Shown: positions 24,302 to 36,778 of the stretch, piece after piece
Position numbering within the stretch: position 1 is the stretch's first letter
How the letters are laid out: each line of letters opens with the position of its first letter
NCBI GenBank assembly: GCA_947652605.1
Contig: OX393579.1
Location: 41,546,970 to 41,610,969, forward strand
DNA: 64,000 nt
Reading direction: 5' to 3'
Source: Elmis aenea
Lineage: Eukaryota; Arthropoda; Insecta; Coleoptera; Elmidae
The notes under the pieces: generated by a model
What the model was told of the DNA's origin: nothing
Database searches by the model: none
Seen by the model: only the letters and a program-made list of their open reading frames with translations
Made by a program: the position numbers and the translations under genes

Positions 24302-26298
24302 AGACAAGGCAACCACTACCCAAAAGAAGAAATTCAAAAAACTGTACAATTCACATCAACAAAAACCTCAACTGGATACCAATCGGGTCGTGATCAACTT
24401 ATCATCCGCCACACTAGACGAGACGAGCAAGACAGTTCTAAGCAAAGGATTCAACTTCGCTGTTCCTCCAAAACGTATACCTAATGAGGAAATTGTGAGT
24501 CAACTAGAGTGCACTCTCCGCAACCTTCCCACGGACAACGCTGAAGAAATAAGAGCAGCAACGGCACTTATCCTTAGGAAGGCCAAACCACCAAAACAAA
24601 ATATAACCAAAGAAGAAGAACGGGCCGCCAAGAATCTACGCGATAATCCGAACATTAAAATTCTACCTGCCGATAAAGGCAATGCCACCGTAATTATGGA
24701 CAGCACAGAATATAACAGAAAAGTCTTCGACATGCTTCAAGATTCTACGTACCAAAAATTGAAGAAGGACCCCACCAAGAACATAGAACGGCAGATCAAG
24801 GCAGCGGTAAAAACCTCATCTATTCCAACGGAACACCACAGAAGCCTAACACCAACCGAATGCAGAACACCAAAACTGTATTGCCTACAGAAAATCCACA
24901 AACAAGACGTACCGCTAAGACCAATAGTGAGCGCCATTGGTTCAGCAACCCACCCTCTTGCCAGATATCTCGCCAGGACACTGCAAAACTTCATTGGACA
25001 ATCGGATCATCATATTCGAAACTCAACTCATTTCATTCAGAAACTACACCTGCTCGTCATAAACGACAACGACATCATGGTCAGCTTCGACGTTACATCA
25101 TTATTTACCAATATACCGGTATTAGAAGCAGTGGAATTGGCAAGGGAACGACTGATTTCAAATGATCTCGATGGCAACCTAGCCGATCTAATACAACTAT
25201 GCGCACAGTCCACCTACTTCACCTTTGAGGAAGGCATCTATGAGCAAACCACGGGAGCAGCAATGGGATTACCATTATCACCAGCACTCGCCAACCTGTA
25301 TATGGAAGCCTTCGAAGAGCAAGCCATACACTCCAGTAGATTAAAGCCTAAACACTGGTTTCGATATGTAGATGACACCTTCGTCATTTGGGAACACGGC
25401 AGAGAATCACTCCAGAACTTCTTAGTACATCTGAACAACTTGCACAAGGACATCAAATTCACGATGGAGGAAGAGCAGAATGGAGCTTTACCTTTCCTGG
25501 ACGTACTGGTGAAAAGAGAAGCCAACGGAAGACTAGGCCACAGTGTATACCGCAAATCAACCCACACCAATCGGTATCTAAACGCAGCATCACACCACCA
25601 TCCGGCCCAAAAACAATCAGTGATCAACACGTTAATCCACAGAACCAAAGAAATATGTACCCCAGAGACCATCCAAGAAGAATTAAACATGCTTACAAGA
25701 GCTCTGCAGGAAAACGGTTATCAACAAAGACATATACTTCGAGCCATACAGAAAAGTGCCACGCCGAAGGAGAAAACGAAGAAGGACTACATCGCTACAA
25801 CTTATCTACCTTACATCGTAGGAGTAACCAACAGAATATCGAAAATACTCCAAAAACACAACATCAATACAGTCTTCAACGCTCCAGTGATGCTCTCCAG
25901 TAAACTAAGAAGAACGCCTGGCTCAGGATTGAATCACCCGGGCATATATAGCATACCCTGCTCCTGTGGAAAAGTGTATATAGGACAGACTGGCAGAAGC
26001 ATACAAACGCGCCTTAAAGAACATGAAGGGCAAACAAAAAGAAAACAAATAGAAAAATCGGCCGTAGCAGAACATGGGGCATACCATACTTTTCGACGAC
26101 ACAAAATTACTGGCCCGCGCCAACCACTTCTGGCCGAGACTATTTAGGGAATCTATGGAAATTGCCAAGAACCCCAACAACTTTAACAGAGACACAGGCC
26201 TGCAACTACCAAGCATTTGGAAACCGGTCATCAAGAAATCGCTGAGGCGAAACGAACTCGTCAGGCGGAACACCACGCCTCCACAGCCGGATATATAA
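24302..26298 (+). pseudogene. Penelope reverse transcriptase with C-terminal GIY-YIG endonuclease
   Basis: The frame is open from 24302 without an upstream ATG (first near-cognate start near 24390), to a stop at 26147. Visible blocks in order: LPADKGNATVIMD; LRPIVSAIGSATHPLA; RT motif A FDVTSLFTNIP near 25090; GAAMGLPLSPALANLYME near 25255; the catalytic FRYVDDTFVIW near 25360; LPFLDVLV; and a GIY-YIG block GIYSIPCSCGKVYIGQTGRS near 25940-26000. Both enzymatic centres look intact. At 26074-26080 a run of four G shifts the frame; the family-like C-terminus continues in the next frame to 26298. So the protein is open for 585 codons but loses its last part. Penelope-type RTs act by endonuclease-primed reverse transcription. 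The missing N-terminus fits 5' truncation. Confidence 0.85.
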
Positions 26299-26323
26299 AC
26301 CCTGCAACAAACCCACCAATTCA

Positions 26324-26373
26324 GTCGTTTGATAAAGACCAACATAGAATGGTCGAAACGTCACACAAATCAA
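26324..26373 (+). other. Hammerhead-ribozyme-like motif in Penelope 3' region
   Basis: TTTGATAAAGACCA, an 8-nt loop, TGGTCGAAACGTCAC: a five-pair stem GACCA/TGGTC followed by GAAAC, preceded by TGATAA (family consensus CTGANGA). Position matches the known location of hammerheads in Penelope-like elements. The stem I/III pairing is not clear by eye. Confidence 0.45.
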
Positions 26374-26458
26374 GAAGACGCGGTTCCAAACCCGGGAACG
26401 AATATTGTAACATGGACGATAGCCGCGAAAGCCTGAAGAATAAAATACTTTAGTGTTT

Positions 26459-27419
26459 TATTTATTGCTGTTTTAAACTTCTCTAAAGACTGGTGAACTA
26501 CGAGCTAACAACGCCAAGGGCCCAATCACAACAACAGACGATCACGAGCTCACAAAAAAAGTTTAAAAAAAAAGAAAGCACCTTACCAAAAATAAAGTAC
26601 AAAGTTCTTAGCGAACTGTTTTCTTCGTGCTAAAAAATCTTACACTTTGAAATTTCTCATACAGGTTTGTGTTTCGAATGGCTCCTGCTTTGTTTAATAA
26701 CAGCGTAATTTGCACTCGTTGGCTTTGCCTAATAAATCATTGTAAATTCTAGGGAATGCAGCTAATAATTTCTGAAGTTCCTCTTTGACATTAAGCTTAA
26801 TTATTAAGATTCAAAGTGCTCGATTAATTTTATGAATTCCAGTACAATCTTTGATGTAAAATCGGGAATTTTAGAATTTTGTTTTGCGCTACCATTTTCT
26901 GACTGTTTACGTTCAGTTCATAACAGAACAGTAGTGTCCCAGTAGCACAAAATATTGGGGCTATATGAATACGATTTCTTTTTAATATTGTTCGTTGGCT
27001 GAATATGGTACACAATATTGTGATATGACTTAATATACTTTTTTACTGGATTTGCATTATACAATAATTCTCCATAGTTAGTTTTAAAAGACCCATTATC
27101 CTTTTTTTTATATGACGAAAATAGGAAAATTGATGCTAAGCACATTGTCTACACATGATCTTTGTGAACAGAAACCGCTTCGAATTTCAAGTCTTTTAAT
27201 TGATACCCTTATGCCTCTTCTCTAAAGTAAGTCAAAAAATGTTGTGATAATATTGGAATTGTATCTAAACAACATAGATCAGTGTTAACCCTATCCGCCT
27301 ACTATCAATATTGGATTACAAGTACTACTAGGGGGTTTTGTTTGCACTCAAGTTTAAAAATACCGTGCTGTGGGTGATTTTTCTCAACTTTATAACTGTT
27401 AAAGCAAAACCTAGTTATA
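26459..27419. other. No recognisable gene
   Basis: AT-rich; open frames at 26830-27015 and 26918-27145 overlap each other and lack domains. Confidence 0.45.
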
Positions 27420-28114
27420 CAGGGTGGTTCACTTTAACAGTCGATACAAAAACTTATTTCAAAGCAAATATTCCATATCAACATGGGTCCATAAACGCTT
27501 CAATTTAAAGATACAGGGCGTTGAAAATTTCGACAAAATATCGTTAATTTCTAACCGTTTCTCAACCAGTAGATATATTTAAACCAAAGTTGGTGTACAG
27601 CACCACCTTACAAGTTACCACATTCGGTAAGAATGTCAACCCCCACAAGAAACCAGTGGCGGAGTTGTGGGAGTTTAGTTTTAATAAATTTTATAAAAAA
27701 CTAGTACGACCCTGTTCAAAATCAAACTTGAACTAGAACATTTTATTTTAAACAAAAAGTATCTCTTGGCTTTTCTTCGTATCTACCACCGTTTGGCGCG
27801 AAATTTGATTTATTTTTCTGTTCTCGTGTAAAATTAGCTTATAACTTCAATCTAACAATATCGCTAATATTCGATGTAAAAAAGTAATTACTGACTTTTG
27901 CAGTTTTTAATAACAAAACATGCTACTAATGTCAAAAGAGGTTCCTCTAAATTAACGATTAATGAGCATTTACTCTGCAATTTGCAATTTTCTGTTTTTT
28001 ACAATATCTTTAAAATGAAACGTTTATGGACCCATGTTGATATGGAATATTCGCTTTAAAATAAGTTTTTATATTGACTGTTAAAGTTCTGCTGCAAAAA
28101 TGTGGACCACCCTG
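27420..28114. mobile_element. Foldback element with ~120-bp arms, TA duplication
   Basis: It starts TA-CAGGGTGGTTCACTTTAAC and ends GGACCACCCTG-TA. Arms share TTAACAGTCRATA, CGAATATTCCATATCAACAT and GGGTCCATAAACG as inverted repeats. The 450-bp centre is unique and non-coding. The partial copy at 1-280 is the same family. Confidence 0.8.
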
Positions 28115-28133
28115 TATAAGCACCGTGTATATG

Positions 28134-28590
28134 TTACTGTAAAAGTTCGAAAATTGGTAAATCTTAGGTTTTACAGGTATATCCTAACGTTTACCATAGT
28201 GAGGTGGTAAATGTGCGAAATTAAACCTTAATTCACCTCTAATCCTAGTCTCTATTACTATTACTGAGCAAATGAACGAGGGTCAGTTTAAAATTCAGTT
28301 AAATCTTTTTCATAAATTAAAACAGCCCGAAATGGAAGCGTTTACAACTATAGCTTTATTTTTATTGTTTATTAGAAAAAACGCTTTAACCAACTTCTAA
28401 GCTGACTCTCTATTGCTGACCATATGAACGAGGGTCAGTTAAAGTTTTTTTTTTTAATTGAAAACAAACGGAAAAGCCTGAAATGGAAGCGTTTACAAGC
28501 CTTTTTCGGACTTTAACGACCTCACTATGGTAAATTCTACGATTTACCGCTAAAACCTAAGATTTACCATTTTTTGAACGTTTTCAGTAA
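28134..28590. mobile_element. MITE with ~65-bp terminal inverted repeats
   Basis: Left TTACTGTAAAAGTTCG...TTTACCATAGTGAGGT is mirrored on the right with few changes. Inside are two direct copies of a ~75-bp unit (ATGAACGAGGGTCAGTT ... GAAATGGAAGCGTTTACAA) at about 28273 and 28425. A clean target duplication is not visible. Long inverted ends could fit a Mutator-like MITE, but nothing confirms it. Confidence 0.6.
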
Positions 28591-30159
28591 GATGTATAGG
28601 TACGCAATTTTGGGCTATTTTAAAAAAAAGCACCCCTTAAAATATTCATTTAATATAATCAACTAAAATTAAACAATGAAAACGTTATAGGAATGTTCCA
28701 ACATACACAATTATATGCAATACAGAAATAAATTTAAAGGTTTGATACAACAACGCGTTACACGATCCAATTAAAATCAGGGTACGCGCTTATCTTTTTT
28801 AGTTGTCTAAGAATAAAAATAAAGTTCTATGTTTACTTGGTTAACGATAAATTAGAAACTGATTCATTTAAAACAAAAATGGTTGTCCTATATTAAAGTT
28901 CACCACTAATAATTATTTGGAAATTATTTAGAAATGAGTTTTAATGAATAATAATTATAAGTTTAAAAAACCTACTTATCTTATTTGTAAATACAATATC
29001 TTATTAAAATATACCTTAAGTGGTTTCGAGACTCTCATCTCTTAGTCAATAGATTTCTGATTTATTCATTAGTGAGCACATTATTTTTATTTACCACTAA
29101 CTATAAAAACCACCACCCATCACATCACAGGAATAAGTTTTGGTTTTGAGTAATGACTCACAAAGTTGTATGTATCTAGAGGTCTTTCAAGATAATATAA
29201 ACCGCGAAGTGCGCAAAGAGAGGGGATGGCGGTTGAAATGTTAGACCTTTCTAAAAACGTTATATTATTGTAGATGTAGGTTATATAACCCTGTTTTTAA
29301 AATAGACGCATGTTTTTTGGTGGCGCAGTAATTAACGCTTATTTAGACAAGTTTTGGTTTCTGCGTCATAGTTCACTTTATCTTGATGGACCTCTACCCA
29401 TGTTATGTTTTTCAACCAGGAAAATTCAAGCCTTAACTGATTAAGGGCGTGTTACTGCTTGAAGTCACTAATCCAGTTCAAATTTAAATTAGTCTAACTC
29501 ACTTTCTGGGTTAGTTTTATCGTAATATTTGTTGCAGTTTTTAGCGATGCAATCGCAATTAACAACAATTTCTTTGTGTATTGCTTGGACTACACTCATA
29601 AAAAGCTAACTTGGCACTTACAATGTTCATATCGCTTTGTAAAATAGAAGTATTTTAGGGTTTACCATAATCTGCTTTTTTCTACAATAAAAGTATGAAG
29701 AGTATTCTTTATTACAAGCTCTATCCGAGAAGATATTACTTTTTTAATACATAATATTTCTTAATGTCAGTATGTGCGAAACAACAGGAATTCGATTTTG
29801 TAGTTATTTTTTGAGTTACGAACAATCTGTGCGCTGCTTTTTTTAGTTTTTTTTAAATATTTTATAAAGAAAACTTATCGACCTGTTCTTTATATATAAC
29901 GTAAATCTTCTGCAATGATTATATCACAACTAATTTTTTTAATATGTTATTAGGGTTGCTAGTAATAGATGCTGCAAGCAGTAATAAAATTACTTGCTGT
30001 AAGATCTAAGATAACTAAGTTATTCTTAGTGCCCTGGTAGTACAAGGATAATAATTAGTAGCTTCTTTATTATGGTTGTGTTGTAAATAAAAACGAAATT
30101 GTGTAATATTCTTTGATCCGTGACTCAATATTTATTAGCCATAATAGCGTTTTTATTGA
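28591..30159. other. No recognisable gene
   Basis: AT-rich stretch without domains, repeats or element ends that I can support. Confidence 0.45.
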
Positions 30160-30440
30160 TTATGAAAAACGAGGATGAAATAAACAGTTTTTGGTCTTAT
30201 TTAGCTTACTGCACTTCTTCCAGGTATTTTCAAGGGCCTTTTTGTCATCCTTATAGGCCAATTCGTTCAACTCCTTAACATAGGCGTTTGTGGCACCAAT
30301 CACATTAAAATCCGACGCGTATTTCTTGCAAGTATGAAACTTTTTCATGTTCGGAAACTTAAATCCGACGGAGCCAAGTCCGGTGAGTAGGGTGCATGAA
30401 GCAACAGTTCAAAGCATGCTTGATAATTGTTACCATTCGC
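30160..30440 (-). pseudogene. Mariner (DD34D-type) transposase C-terminal remnant
   Basis: On the minus strand HAPYSPDLAPSDL is followed, after a frame change, by KFPNMKKFHTCKKY, GATNAYVKELNELAYKDD and LENTWKKCSKL. This is the C-terminus of animal mariner transposases (PPYSPDLAPSDYxLF...W.KCIEL). The third catalytic Asp (APSD) is still present; the block after it is deleted by a few residues and shifted. The N-terminal DNA-binding half and the first two catalytic residues are absent, and no terminal inverted repeats were found. Confidence 0.75.
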
Positions 30441-31084
30441 AATAAAGACTTGTGATATGGTGCATTGTTGTGATAAGTACAATAGATAAAACTTTTGAAC
30501 TATATAAAAAAGTAGAGGCTCTATTAAAAAATAAAAAATGAAACTCAAAAACTTGATTATATTTTGGTTTTAATTATGATTTTTATTTCATTATTTATAT
30601 CTTAAACAGTATAGCGCAGATAGTTTGCTGTTTGTTGTTACATTTATTTTGCAGGCTACTTTACTTTGACTGATATAACTAATGTATTTAAAAATGAATG
30701 ATGCTTTCTTAATTTTTTTAAAAACTGAAAAATAAATTTTAATCGAATATCTAGGAAACAATTTTAAGGACGGAAAATTAAATAACACATTTAAACAGGA
30801 CTTTGCAACTTTCTAAACATGTTACGATATAGTTATCGATTCGTTTCGATTCGTTTTTTTAAGGGTTTAAAATTGGGTTAAATAGTAGTATCAATATTTA
30901 TTTTAATATTTGGTGAAACCGCAAGTAATGAATGTCAGTGTACTTAAAAAAAATATAGGCACTGTTTGCATATTTTTTTTATCAAACGTTACTGAAAACT
31001 GATAGCTGATATTTAATCATATTTTTACGAAACTTGCATGTAGTAAGTTCACAACGTGTCGGAGACATTCATACCTCAAGACAT

Positions 31085-31316
31085 TTCAGAGAACTTTGCC
31101 TAGAAAGCAAACAGAAGGACAAGTTCAAAGTGGCTTTTGGGATATATTGAAAAGGATAAATCAGATTTTTTTGGGCGATTTATTACCGTCGCTGTAACAT
31201 GGGTCTTCCACTTTCATTCTGCCGGTAGTAAACAAAGTATGTGGCGGATATTTCCAGCCGAAAGCAATCTAGGATTTTCCTGTCGGAAGACGCTTTTTGA
31301 TGTTTATCTTTATGTT
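31085..31316 (+). pseudogene. Mariner transposase central fragment
   Basis: The plus frame reads DFFGRFITVAVTWVFHFHS, then SKQSM. Animal mariners have FLxRxVTxDETWVxHYxPExKxQS here. The first catalytic Asp and following Glu of TxDETW are replaced by Ala and Val, so the site is destroyed. It lies 650 bp from the minus-strand mariner relic but in the other orientation, so the two are separate or rearranged pieces. Confidence 0.6.
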
Positions 31317-32088
31317 TAACAAATAATATAAATACAATTTCTAATGAATCATTACTTATAACGTATTTTAAAGGTAGAATAACTTTGTTTCTTATAACAA
31401 TTATGTTACAAGTATATTACAATTATGTTTAAGGAAAGAAAGTACTTTATATAATGTAGGTTTATTTGACGATATAATAATACAATAAACTAATCAAGCA
31501 AAAATGACCATAGCTATAAATTTTGTGTGTATAACACATCTAATTTTAGCGATTAAAAAGTAACGCGTTTTTAGGTTAATTTTGTTCTAATGCCCTAAAA
31601 TTGCCATAGCTTTTGAACATATTTTATTTAAGCAATTTTTTATATACTACAGAGTGTTTAAAAATCGAGTTAAGACATTGAGATCTCGCTCATTCTTATT
31701 ATAATTGCAAGAGTATAGGTTTAAAATTGGCAAAGTTGCTAAATTTGGTGCTCATTAATAATCCGCAGGAAAATTTAAAACCACTTTAACAGTATTCGAG
31801 AAAATATAGAAAAACCAGAAAATACGATTTTTAAAAATCGCTTAAACTTTTCTGGAGATTAAAATTTAAATGTGTTAAAAAATGCCGAAGCAACTTTTTA
31901 AGCAATTTTTTTAAAGACTGATTCGTAATTTTTATAGGTGTATTTTTGCTATTTACATCAAAAAGAGTTTTTATTTCTAAATCCATTGATGTGGTATTTT
32001 ATTTCTATATTCATTGTCGAATTAGTAAAATTCCTTTTTGGACAACAAACAGCACGGTCGTTGTAGTTTTTAACTGTACCATAACAAC

Positions 32089-33101
32089 TAGAGTTTCTCA
32101 TATTTGACATTTTTGCTTACCCCGGGATTCTGGAAAAAGATCGGTCTTCTCTCCCGGAAATCCCGGGATCCCGGGAAGTAACAAACTATGTTAATATTTT
32201 AAACTAAATATTCTGAAAAAGCGAGTAAGCCGTTTATTACTTAGAAACAATCTCGAGTTATAAGCTATTTTACTTATAATTATTAGGGTACACAAAAATA
32301 GAACTGTAAACGTATTTGGATGATCGGACTCCTTTACGCATACGACGAGTGTACAAAAGCTATTATTCTAAAGCAGAATAGTATATTTTACAACAAGAGA
32401 GAAAAGTGAGATTTGCTCACTCGCCGCTTTGCGGCTCGTGAACAAATCTCACCTCACGAAAAAAAGTGATTTCATCTCGAGTCGTAAATACTATTTTCTC
32501 TACGAATTTAAAACTATATTATAGAACGAAAGTTAATGTAAACTAATTTAACGTGAATTATTATGTATAAAGTATGAATTAATCATTTCATTTCCATAGC
32601 GACACCACCACACTCACATTGACATAAATAAAATTATAACCTGCAAACGAAATATATTGAAATTAATTTTTATACCATTCTTATAGGCTGTTATATAAAA
32701 TGCTACATAAAAATTAAATTATTTGATAAGAATATTAACGCAATTTTAGTTTATTATGAGTTAAAGCTAAAAAAATCGTAAATTTTGATATTGACATTAT
32801 TTACGCCACGAGAGACGAAAGTAAAACTTTCATGTAGGGTAGGCAATGAGAAAATGACAATTTTCATATACCTACATGGGTAGAAAAAATATTTTTTTGA
32901 TAGGAATAAAGTTTCTCTTTTATTTAATGTTAGACATTTATAATAAACTCTGATAAGTTATGATAGATAATATAAAAATCTTAACACAAAATGAACGAAA
33001 ATAACATTTTTTAAATATTCCGGGATTTCCAGGACAATAAATGTTTTTCGGGAAATATAAAATAGCTTATAACGGACCGGGATCTAGGGAGAGAAACCCT
33101 A
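32089..33101. mobile_element. hAT-like element with CCCGGGAAT-rich ends
   Basis: Inverted ends TAGAGTTTCTC and TAGGGTTTCTC, with an 8-bp duplication ATAACAAC (32081-32088) / ATGACAAC (33102-33109), 7 of 8. Subterminal regions repeat CCCGGGATYCCGG motifs on both sides. The centre (32377-32895) contains the palindrome at 32377 and sequence shared with 52380-52640. No transposase. Confidence 0.65.
32377..32504. other. Palindrome flanked by AATAGTATWT
   Basis: AATAGTATATTTTAC on the left is mirrored by GTAAATACTATT on the right. Inside, GTGAGATTTG / CAAATCTCAC and a CCGC TTT GCGG core. The stem sequence is unlike that of the other hairpins at 15418, 20484, 45391 and 49021. Confidence 0.7.
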
Positions 33102-33519
33102 ATGACAACCAATCATTAAACTAAAAATTTTTGAAGCCTATTACTTCTCATTGTAATAACTTCGTTTTTCCTAATTTCCTTGGATAATTTTTGAGATATC
33201 TTCAATTTCTCTTCGGATTATTAAGAAGCATCAAATTTAGCATTTTTACCAAATTTGAAGCTATGCCCAAACTATTATAATAAGCGAAATCCCCATGTTT
33301 AAACTCTAATTTCAAACATCCTGTTTATATCACAGTTTCATTTCGTAAGTTTTATGACCTCATTCATTTTCCTCTATTCAATATTAAGGTTTAATGTCCC
33401 TACGAAACTATAGAGTGCCAAGAGTTTAAATAATATTGAAATGAATAAATGTTTTCATTTTACAGTGCGTAAGAAAATCTACAACCTTTCCCCCAAAAAT
33501 ATTTTTGTACCCTCAAGTA

Positions 33520-34131
33520 GGGGAAAGTCGGGTAATATCGGACAGCGGCTAATATCGGACAAGTGATTTTTCGGGCACTTGTCATGCACAGAGGCACCTG
33601 TCGCGATATTGGCTGTTGACAGGAACTAGTAGAAGGAAAACGCACACTACATTAGAATGCGTCGTTTCCGTGTGTTAAAGCAATAGAGTTTTTTTCTGTT
33701 TAGAGAGTGTTTTTTTGTGGACGAAGCTAAGTTTGGAGTGCTGATCCTGCCTAAACGTATAAGTACAATCACTTTCTAAGTGTATTGGTAGCAACAAGAA
33801 ATATTTTTTTAATGTTTTACGCTTAAATCTGATCAGGCCTGGACAGTAATAAAAACTTGTTTGGATAACCAAAAATATGTAATTTTCTAAACATGAAATC
33901 ATGTCCGATATAACCCTCCAACTTTTTGTGCATGGGCAAAAAGTAAGGTCTTTTTCGAGTGCCTAAAAATGGTAAAAAAATTCCCCCTAGGGGTAATTGC
34001 TTTTATGGGTGTTTGTACAACATATCTAACTATCTAAGTATGCTTTGATGCGCAGTATGGTCAAATTGAACCTTTAACAAATTCACAAATAGTAAAAAAG
34101 CTTAACCGTCCGATATAACTCGACCTTCCCC
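33520..34131. mobile_element. MITE with GGGGAARGTCGRGT ends, TA duplication
   Basis: A 612-bp element flanked by TA. Inverted ends GGGGAAAGTCGGGTAAT and GGGGAAGGTCGAGTTAT both continue into ATCGGAC. The GTCCGATAT block occurs again internally at 33902. Tc1/mariner-type target, no coding sequence. Confidence 0.75.
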
Positions 34132-34261
34132 TATAACCAAGTTATTAACAATTAAAAAAAGGCCATTTCAATTTTTGTTTTTTATCAAGCGGGCCGTGGA
34201 ACTTTTTTAACACATTAAAGCACTAAATGGGTCACAGGAAGGGAAACAGTCTAATTTAAAC

Positions 34262-34330
34262 TTCTTTGTAGCTCTTACCGTGTACGAGACTCCAATAGTG
34301 GCCCTTCTATGTGGACCATTCTGTATATTT
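34262..34330. repeat. Solo arm of the 21559 foldback family
   Basis: GTAGCTCTTACCGTGTACGAG, ATAGTGGCCCT and a mutated CCATTCTGTATAT terminus correspond to 22510-22570. Confidence 0.65.
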
Positions 34331-35084
34331 ACCAAAATTGCTCGTTTTTTTTTTTTCATCAAAAACCTACATGCGTTATTTATATAATTTTACGGCAATA
34401 CCATCACCATAACATAAAGTAGATTAATATCACACAAAAGTAGTAAAGAAAAAAATATATTACTCTCATTGGGATTTCCCTTGTTTCGAAAATACATATT
34501 TCTCTGTCAATCCAACGCCTACGTGTTTTGTACAAAAGGGCTAATATAACTCAATAACTTTTAAGTAATGGCTTCTCGTTACCTACTCTAATGTTACCAA
34601 CAGAACGCTAGGTAATAAATTACGTGACACATTACTTTAATCAATATTTCTTCAATTACTTTTTGTCATATACTAAATTGATATTCAAATTTATTTCTCC
34701 AGGGCATAATATAATATTCTCATTCACAGTACGCCATCACCAATCTTACTTTATTTATTAGGTGCTGGTACCATTCTGTAATTTATAGAATATTGAAAAT
34801 ATAGGTAAATACATTCGCGAAAGGGAACTTCCAATTACAAAGAAAATAGCCAATATATTTTTAAAGTCATTAGTTGTAAACCTATTCATAATGTACCTTG
34901 TAATGCTTTCTTTATTATAACGCGTGTCTAATAACATACGGTGCAGTATTTTTAATAAGGTTTCTTCCAGCAGTACATTTTGTACTAATTCATATATCAA
35001 TACACCAACTGGTTTATGCACATGCATCAACGATGGACTGATAAATGTGTTAGTCGCTATCGGAAAGCTTTTAGAATATGATTG
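34331..35084. other. No recognisable gene
   Basis: A 90-residue minus-strand open frame (34758-35030) has no recognisable domain or context. Confidence 0.4.
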
Positions 35085-35262
35085 GAAGAACGATGTTTAG
35101 CACCTGAGGCTGCGTTAAATGTGAACAACGCATGCGTGTAGAAATCCAGCGCTAGTTCTTGCCTTCGTTCATGTACTGTTTTTACCGTCCACAAACTAGC
35201 AGATAATTGGATCGGATAGCTGCTGGAGCAGCCGACTAATGTCCGATGAACTATCTGTAGAC
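35085..35262 (+). repeat. Dispersed repeat shared (inverted) with 51075-51260
   Basis: CGCATGCGTGTAGAAATCCAG, TTCTTGCCTTCGTTCATGTA and AACTATCTG blocks recur in order on the minus strand at 51075-51260. Family unknown. Confidence 0.6.
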
Positions 35263-35280
35263 TTACTTAAATGCCTTTAA

Positions 35281-35663
35281 CCCTTTCAAGACGGATTTTT
35301 TTTTTCTAAACGGAATGTGAAATTTGCTTATTCTTATGGTTTTTGTGTTAATATAAGTGTATTATACAAGATTTCAATATAGCCATATTAAAAAAAAAAA
35401 TCAAATTTTACTCTTGATGATGGGATATATAGTCCCATTAGGCTTTTTAAATGGGATTATATATCCCAACAGTATCAAAAAGTGAACCAGAAATATAGCA
35501 AATTTGAGATAATAGCGAAATTAGCGTAAAAAACAACGGTACTTATATTCGCACGCACTGAAAAGACTGAACTGGCTATATTATAGCTATATTGGGAGTA
35601 ATTAGCCCAGCAGTATTCATAAACATTTGCCTGGGATATATTGTCCCGTTAGTCTCGAAAGGG
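35281..35663. mobile_element. piggyBac-like MITE (TTAA, CCCTTTCRAGAC)
   Basis: TTAA on both sides (35277-35280, 35664-35667), inverted ends CCCTTTCAAGACGG and CCCTTTCGAGACTAACGG. Inside are three palindromic GGGATATATnGTCCC-like blocks near 35424, 35455 and 35634. TTAA duplication with CCYTT ends is the piggyBac plan. 383 bp, non-coding. Confidence 0.75.
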
Positions 35664-35667
35664 TTAA

Positions 35668-36778
35668 ACCACTGTGACACTATTTATAGCTAACTAAGTA
35701 AAAGGAAATTTTTCTAGCATTGTAAGTGTTGAATATTAAACTTTTTTAAAGCTAATATTTCCAAAAAAAAAAAAAATAACTCAAAAACTAATGATTTCAA
35801 GTACAAAAGATTTTTCAAATATTTAAAGAAAATGTTTTGTAATCCAAAAATCTAAATATGTATTTAATAGAAAAAAGTTACTATTAGTGCGCAAAAATGA
35901 AAACAAGCCATATGTTTGCCAATAATTTTACGTTAGATAGTTAATCACCGCCAATAAATTTTATATTTTAAATTATTGCTTATTAATAATTCAATTTGTT
36001 TTAATTGTACTTGATTTTTTTTCGTAATAAGGTTACGATTTAATTAAGGTTCACATTCACATCTTAAATTTACACAAAAAAACTTTGCAATTCTAATTAT
36101 CGCTAGAATCTGATCAAGACTCTGTTTATTCCATCAAAAATAAATGTTTTGCAGAGTTATACGTGCCATTGATGATTTACAAAGGAAATTTAGGGAAAAA
36201 ACTGAAAAATTGAAAGGTAGGGGTAATTTTTGCGATCGAGTTGGTTATGAAAACGTCAGAGATAAAATCAAAATTTTTCTATTTACTAATACGCGCATCC
36301 TTTGGGACTACAATGGTGCAAATTTTTAAAAATATCTGAAACGGTTCCAGAGAAAAACGAGACTTTTGTTAAAGCGGTTTTTCCTACTTGTATGTTCTTG
36401 ATGCAATAAACACAGCCTTGATCAGATTTTAGCAACAATACATGGTGACCTTTTCTTGTAAGGTGTTAGCCACGAGTATAATGAAAATGATGGCTTTTTT
36501 AACTTTCTACGACCCCAAACAATCGTGTAAGTAATACTAAAACTAAAGTACCAAGTATTAAAAAACAATATGCGTTAATTTGCTGAAAAGTCACTTCGAC
36601 GTAGGTAATTATCTGGTTCGTTTTTGTATAGGCGAGGTGAGGCATGTGTATGCTGGTAGAACGTTAAATTGGTTTATTGAGATATAATAGGGACTTAATT
36701 AAATTCAGCGAAAGCTTTCGAACAAAACATGTACGTAATATTGCAAATTGGAGTAATTTCATAGGGGCCTACTAAGTA
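35668..36778. other. No recognisable gene
   Basis: AT-rich; a 61-residue open frame at 36144-36329 lacks a domain. Confidence 0.45.

Larger units (their letters stand above)
24302..26447 (+). mobile_element. Penelope-like retroelement, 5'-truncated, 11-bp target duplication
   Basis: The element is bracketed by a perfect 11-bp direct repeat CTTTAGTGTTT at 24291-24301 and 26448-26458, and carries one large RT-GIY-YIG gene (24302-26298) plus a 150-bp 3' region with a hammerhead-like motif. The 5' end begins within or just before the coding region. Codon composition is clearly less AT-rich than the surroundings and the reading frame has only one lesion, so this is one of the younger insertions. 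Confidence 0.8.
31650..33323. mobile_element. Old foldback element, nested host for 32089-33101
   Basis: Left CAGAGTGTTTAAAAATCGAG and right TTCAAACATCCTG with inverted arms of about 200 bp (blocks TTCGCTTATTATAAT, AAATTTGG, TTAATAATCCG). Both ends are mutated from CAGGGTG. The middle is filled by a hAT-like insertion. Confidence 0.65.

Noticed and set aside
25238..26345. Long open frames opposite to the Penelope gene
   Set aside because: Antisense shadows of a GC-richer coding region; no domains.
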